Assembly (NCBI GenBank): GCA_028023455.1
Contig: JAQFVV010012416.1
Location: forward strand, 5,191,594 to 5,255,593
DNA from: Epiperipatus broadwayi
Taxonomy: Eukaryota > Onychophora > Udeonychophora > Euonychophora > Peripatidae
Reading direction: 5' to 3'
DNA: 64,000 nucleotides
In this document: positions 59,081 through 64,000 of the stretch, one piece after another
Numbering within the stretch: the first letter of the stretch is position 1
Layout of the letters: every line of letters starts with the position of its first letter
Notes under the pieces: generated by a model
The model's database searches: none
The model's input: the letters and a program-made list of their open reading frames with translations, nothing else
What the model was told of the DNA's origin: nothing
Position numbers and translations under genes: made by a program

Positions 59081-60889
59081 CATCATACTACTTGCACTTC
59101 AGGCAGTTTGTTTTCGTTCATCATAAGACGGATAATCAGATGATCAATACCAAAAATTTGTAAAAGCTCTATACATTCTTGATTGCAACCATTAAGCATC
59201 ATAGCTTGAATAGCTGCATCTCACTGTCTATTTATATATAAAATATGAATACAAACGCATAAATGAATGTACGTCAATTGTCAAATGAAAAATGTAGATA
59301 TTTATTTTTGATATATATATTTTCGTAAAATGTTTTTTTACTTTGAAGCAATTACCTTTTGCACTATTTTCAAAAGTTTTGTATAATTAAACATTTTTGT
59401 TGTGGTTTTCTTTTGGTGTTTCAATAAACCTCAAAGGTTGGATTTCTTGAAAATAGACATCTCTTGCAAATGATATATTCGAAAAACATTTTAAAATGTA
59501 GCCTTCAAAAAAATTATTATTAATAAAGGAATTTGATTCATTCTTTTAAAACAAGCATAGCTGGTGAAGATATTTATACTTATTTATTTATTTAGTACGG
59601 GATTATTAAATCTGTTATTCTAAAGATAAGAGCGCCTCTGTCTGATTATTATGCCGATATCAGTTGAATTTGATTTTTTTTTTTTTTTATTAAAAAAAAG
59701 ATCCTGTTATCTTTAACGAAACAGAGCACGTTCTGATGACAAACAGCTCAACAAGTTAGCTTGTGCATCTGGATTTAATAGATAAAAGCGTTTACTTATT
59801 TCTAGTCATTTAAAATAAACTTAAAAATATATAAAAGCAATAAAAATTTTGAACGTTTTTTATTTTTACTTTCCACGTATTTGTTAAAGTTTTACTTTCT
59901 TGGAAGAAAGAAAAGCTGAACATCATCTTTCTTTTCTTTATTATAAATAAACCGAGAATATTGTGGGTGGAGAGATATCGATTGACTGGTTGGTGAACTG
60001 ATTTGCAGATCAATACTTAATCAGTGTTTTTCGCACTTGTTTTATCGCGGAACTGTTTGTTTGTGTTAACAAGCAAACAAATGAATACTGATGCTCGAAT
60101 ATTTACTTAATAAAGACATTTACAAAATTGTAGTTGTACTTCCATATAAATGTAATGCCTATATAAATTTTCTAAACAACTAATTCTACTTTCACCACCA
60201 CCCCTTAAAAAAATCAAATCAAAACGCTGGCTTGAGTAAATAAGTGCAATTCTATTTTTAATTATACAAACTTCTGTAAGGTATAGCTTTTATAACAGTT
60301 CGGGGAGCAATAAAAAAGAAGCTAGTTCTCACTAAGATTATCAATTCCCAAATGATGAGGATTTGAGTATTTTTCTATCCTTATTTTAACCTTTATAAAG
60401 CTATGGATAACTAGATATACCATTAACCAATGATAATATGAGTTGGTTATGGGTCAATTACTTAAGACCAAATTCTTAATCTTCTCAAAAAAAATTTTCA
60501 CTTGCCCTATATTCGAATATAAATTGATGTAAAAGAAGTCCCTTACCACCACCACCACCACTAAAAGCCAATGCAAAAATAGGGAATGCTAAACTAACTT
60601 TTGACAAAATTTCATTTGAAGGGTTACCATAAACTAACATATCAATGAGCCAGATTATCATTTTTAATGGACTATGAAAACTAAAAAATAATCAAACAAA
60701 TCAATTTCTTTTGATAACTACATTAGATAGAACAATATTTTTATTTACACTATAAAATACAGTTTTACTAGCCTTGTCAGTTCAGTTGAACTTGAGGATT
60801 AAAGATTGTTGAATCAAATCTCATTATTATCAATCTTGGTTCATGAAAGTCAGTAGTGAAGAAAATGGAATTGAAAGCTAAGTTTCTAG
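59081..60889. other. AT-rich stretch, nothing recognised
   Basis: A short (ACC)n run lies at 60546-60561. No gene is supported; the 67-codon minus frame at 59810-60013 is low-complexity. Confidence 0.4.
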
Positions 60890-61250
60890 AATGAAGCTCA
60901 GTCTATGATTTCTGTAATCAAATATCATATGACTTTCAACCTCCTGAGTAGCTAAACTATTTAATTATTATTCTTTGATTGAAACTCAATCTATCACTGA
61001 TGTAATCAAATGCTGCATGGCCACCAAACCCTTGGATGGCCAACCACTTGATTATTAATTCTTGATTAAAATTCAATCTGTCATTTTAAACAACTAAAGG
61101 TCTCATGATCTCAAAACTCTTATGTAACCAACAATTTAATAATTATTGAATGACTGAAGCTCAATCTATTATTTTCAGTATCACATGATCTCCACCAACC
61201 TCATAGGCAATTAACTATTTAATTATAATTTTAATGCTTTGATTAAATGT
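60890..61250. repeat. About four imperfect tandem units of 80-95 bp
   Basis: Each unit has AGCTCARTCTAT or AATTCAATCTGTC, then ATTT..TAATCAAAT or similar, a CAACC/CCACC block and TATTTAATTATTA...TTGATTGA. Units are well diverged. Confidence 0.6.
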
Positions 61251-61257
61251 TCTTTTG

Positions 61258-61420
61258 AAACAGTAGCAAACTCCCCATACAAGTTTTAGTAATAACTGTA
61301 TAAACCTTCTAGCATCCATTGATTTCTAAGGTTTGCACTGGGTGGCATTACTGTATTGAGATTTTGCTATAGTGTTAATAACTTGTGTAAGCATAGGAAA
61401 TGGTGATCATATGATGTTCT
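61258..61420. repeat. Family B, shortened fold-back
   Basis: AGTAGCAAACTCCCCATACA at the left, then TTCTAGCATCCATTGATTTC, ACTGGGTGGCATTACTGTAT and the outer motif GGTGATCATATGATG. Confidence 0.7.
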
Positions 61421-62879
61421 TTTGACATTTAAATAGAAACACATAATTATGTTCATCGCACACATTTTCCATTGTGCTCTTTCAACTCGCTGGCTATGAT
61501 TATGAGAAGACAAAACTGCTCAAAAGTGCACAGCCGTTAATTTTATTCACACCTTACTATCAACCTTGTATTTTTTCTTTATCTACATTTATAAAACTAC
61601 TTGTATATATATAAAAAAATGCTTTTATGTGCACATTACATTTATATGTATAATAATATCAATATTCTTTTTACATTTGCTAAAATGATGTCTCAGAAAA
61701 TAATTGTTTTTCACCTTTATAAATAACCTAATTTGAACTGCAGAAATGACAAAGTTGAAACCGCAATTCATGGATTTTCGGCTTCAGGGTCCAAAACTCT
61801 CTCCTGAAGTAATTAAAGTCATTGTAGCATCTGTGACTTTTAACACTCATTTAATTATAAATGTTATAAATAAAGGAATGATTTTTTTGTTGGGGACAAA
61901 TAATGTTTTGGGAATTATTACATGTGAATGCAAACTGATAATTGAAGAAGTCATTTATAAATAGTGATATTTATAAATAACAACATACAATAGTCCAATT
62001 AATCAGTGAATTTTTTTTATACATAATAATTTCTGGAGCTGACTGTCTTCATTAAATTTAATCAGCTATTTCATATTTCATCATTATCCAAACACTTTTA
62101 GCAGATAATATTTATATCGATTGTGATTGCTTTTTGAGTTCTTTATAATGATGGTGGCAAGAGTAGATAATGATATTTGCAAGTTTCAACATTAATTTAT
62201 GGAGATGTTGCTAAGGTCTGAATCTATTTAGCCTTAGGCAATCTTTACAAGATAGAATCTCAAAGTATTCATTTTAAAACCATGTTAATTTCAAATTCAT
62301 TATAAATTTAATCAACTAATTAACATTAGATCATCTTCCAATCATTTTTAGCAGATGAAAAGGATAGCAATGTTGACTACTTTCTATAATTTTTTGTAAT
62401 TATTGCATTATAAAAATTGTGTGTGTAAGACATAACAACAAATATATTACACACAAAATGTTGCACCCAGTGACACTTTCATCGCTAATATTTTTTTCAG
62501 ACTTATGATGATAATTAACTTTTAGCTATTTTAGACTTAAATCATTAAAGATAAATCATGTTATTATGTCCATAATATCCGATTTCGTTTTAAAATAAAG
62601 CATTAATAATATTTGCAGGAAGAGAAAGTTCTCTTGAAAGTATTAAACTAAAGGTTTAATTAACTCATCTGTATGACTCTGTCATTCATATAGAAACGTT
62701 TCACTACTGCTCCTAGCATATTTAATTTACTATTAATCTTTGCTATCTCCTTATCCCAAGTTGTTTTGAATAATGAAATACATCGATAACATACACAAAA
62801 ACTAACATTAAGCAATCAATATGAACATGAGGATTCAAATGTTTGATATCTTTAGCTTATTTGATAAATGAAGGGTGTT
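61421..62879. other. AT-rich stretch with a weak direct repeat
   Basis: About 62050-62165 and 62300-62410 share AAATTTAATCARCT, ATCATYNTCCAANCA and TTTTAGCAGATRA in order. The 72-codon plus frame at 61746-61964 shows no family motif. No exon is supported. Confidence 0.35.
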
Positions 62880-63310
62880 CAATTAAATGCATGCATAATG
62901 AAAGAAAGTAGTAGTGGCTGCTTTTCTGCACAAGTGGATGTTTGTGATATGGTGGGGTTGAGATGATAGATGCATTGTGAAATGCAGGCACAGTTAGCAA
63001 GAGTGGTCTGACATTTTGTTTTAGTGATGATTGTAATACAGTAGGATTGATATAGTTACAGAGGGTGATCTGATTTTCCATTCTGATGGATAATTGTGAT
63101 ATGGTGAGGTTGAAATGAAAGATGCATTGAGAAATGTATGCACAGTGAGACAGTGGTTATACTTTCTGCATGGGTGGATAATTATAATATGGTGGGATTG
63201 AGATGAGAGATGTATTGTAAAATGTATGCATAGTTAGAGAGGATGGTCTCACTTTCTGCCCTGATGGATGATTGGGTATGATGGAGTTAGAGGTGAAAGA
63301 CACACTGATA
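62880..63310. repeat. Imperfect tandem array, units near 60-90 bp
   Basis: Repeated order: TTTCTGCACAAGTGGATG, GTGATATGGTGGGGTTGAGA, AGATGCATTGTGAAATG, GCACAGTTAGCAAGAGTGG. About five diverged rounds, with GATATGGTG-type blocks at 62945, 63097 and 63186. The minus-strand frames across it are by-products. Confidence 0.65.
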
Positions 63311-64000
63311 TCATAACATAGACAGCTAATCCAACTGATCAACTTTGTTTAATCAAAATGCATTTATTGGCTATTCAGATCTAGGCTATAAAGTAAATCT
63401 CTTCCTCCCATCAAATAGTGAGAACAAAATAAAGATCCTTGCTTCTGCAATCATTTCATCAATTGCAGAACTAATAAAAGAAATAAATACGCAACAAGAT
63501 TATATGAAGTGAGAAAATAATTTTGATTCTAAGTAGTAGTTTTAATATAAATATATTAATTCCAGTATCATACAATTAGTAGAAAAAGTCCACAAAACAC
63601 CAAAAATTCTCATAGCTTCTTTAGTGTACATCTGCATGAAAAAGACTCACTACTCTATATGCTACCAGAACTGCATACCTTGATCCTATTCATAAATAGT
63701 TGTTTGAAACTGATTTTAAAGCTACTAAAGCCACCATATCCAAACTTCATTCACCTTTTCCTAAATGCAAACTTTCATGTATTACTTACTATTAAGACTC
63801 GATTACCTAAAACCACTTTGAAGGGATTGGAGTAATGTGCTGTAAAATTCACCTATACCTAATTCTGAACACATTTATTACTTCTTTATATTGAAACAAC
63901 AAAGTCATTTCAATGGAAAAACTACATTAGTATACAAATTATAATTCTTGTTATATAAAACCATTATTAAAGTCTTATGGTCAGAATAAATTCAGCTTAG
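63311..64000. other. AT-rich stretch, nothing recognised
   Basis: No coding sequence or repeat was identified up to the end of the window. Confidence 0.4.

Overview
The window is AT-rich eukaryotic DNA with very little coding sequence. There are no bacterial-style gene clusters, and nearly every open frame above 60 codons is low-complexity or lies inside a repeat. GT-AG introns, EGF and Kunitz domains, tRNA-derived SINEs with target-site duplications (TSDs), Penelope-like, LINE, hAT-like and LTR-like relics and many fold-back repeats all indicate an animal. A mollusc or another lophotrochozoan is my best guess from the repeat mix and the EGF/Kunitz architecture, but this is inference.

Host gene. 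One minus-strand gene is supported by three exons: 47520-47568 (49 nt), 39631-39852 (222 nt) and 14862-15007 (146 nt). They splice in frame through introns of about 7.7 and 24.6 kb and encode a short cysteine-containing linker, one EGF-like domain, one Kunitz (BPTI) domain split by the second intron just before its fourth cysteine, and the start of another cysteine-rich segment. All cysteine spacings fit the two families. The gene is incomplete at both ends. No promoter, start codon or terminal exon was recognised. If it extends further, most of the window is intron.

Repeats. 1-14.8 kb holds a LINE relic broken by a SINE, a degraded Penelope-like element (6.85-8.53 kb) and several hairpins. 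15-39.6 kb (the large intron) holds a head-to-head pair of Penelope 3' fragments at 17 kb, fold-backs at about 18.8, 20.3, 22.3, 27.8, 29.5, 30.3, 34.0 and 34.9 kb, a frameshifted coiled-coil-like frame near 23 kb, a SINE whose 5' end was amplified in tandem (32.6-32.85 kb) and an LTR-like element. 39.9-47.5 kb (the smaller intron) holds a TIR-bearing DNA transposon relic, a 65-nt near-perfect hairpin and a SINE with a clear TSD. 47.6-64 kb holds an 890-bp fold-back with 404-bp arms, an LTR-like island with a CCAAT-rich minisatellite, two LINE relics in opposite orientation, a nested hAT-like element and tandem arrays near 61 and 63 kb.

Two dispersed families dominate. Family A contains a GAGTTCGAGTCC-type B-box-like motif. 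Family B carries termini reading GGCAAAACTCTCCATACAG and is often folded back on itself. The most unusual large-scale property is the number of long inverted repeats inside what appears to be transcribed intron, which would form double-stranded RNA if transcribed.
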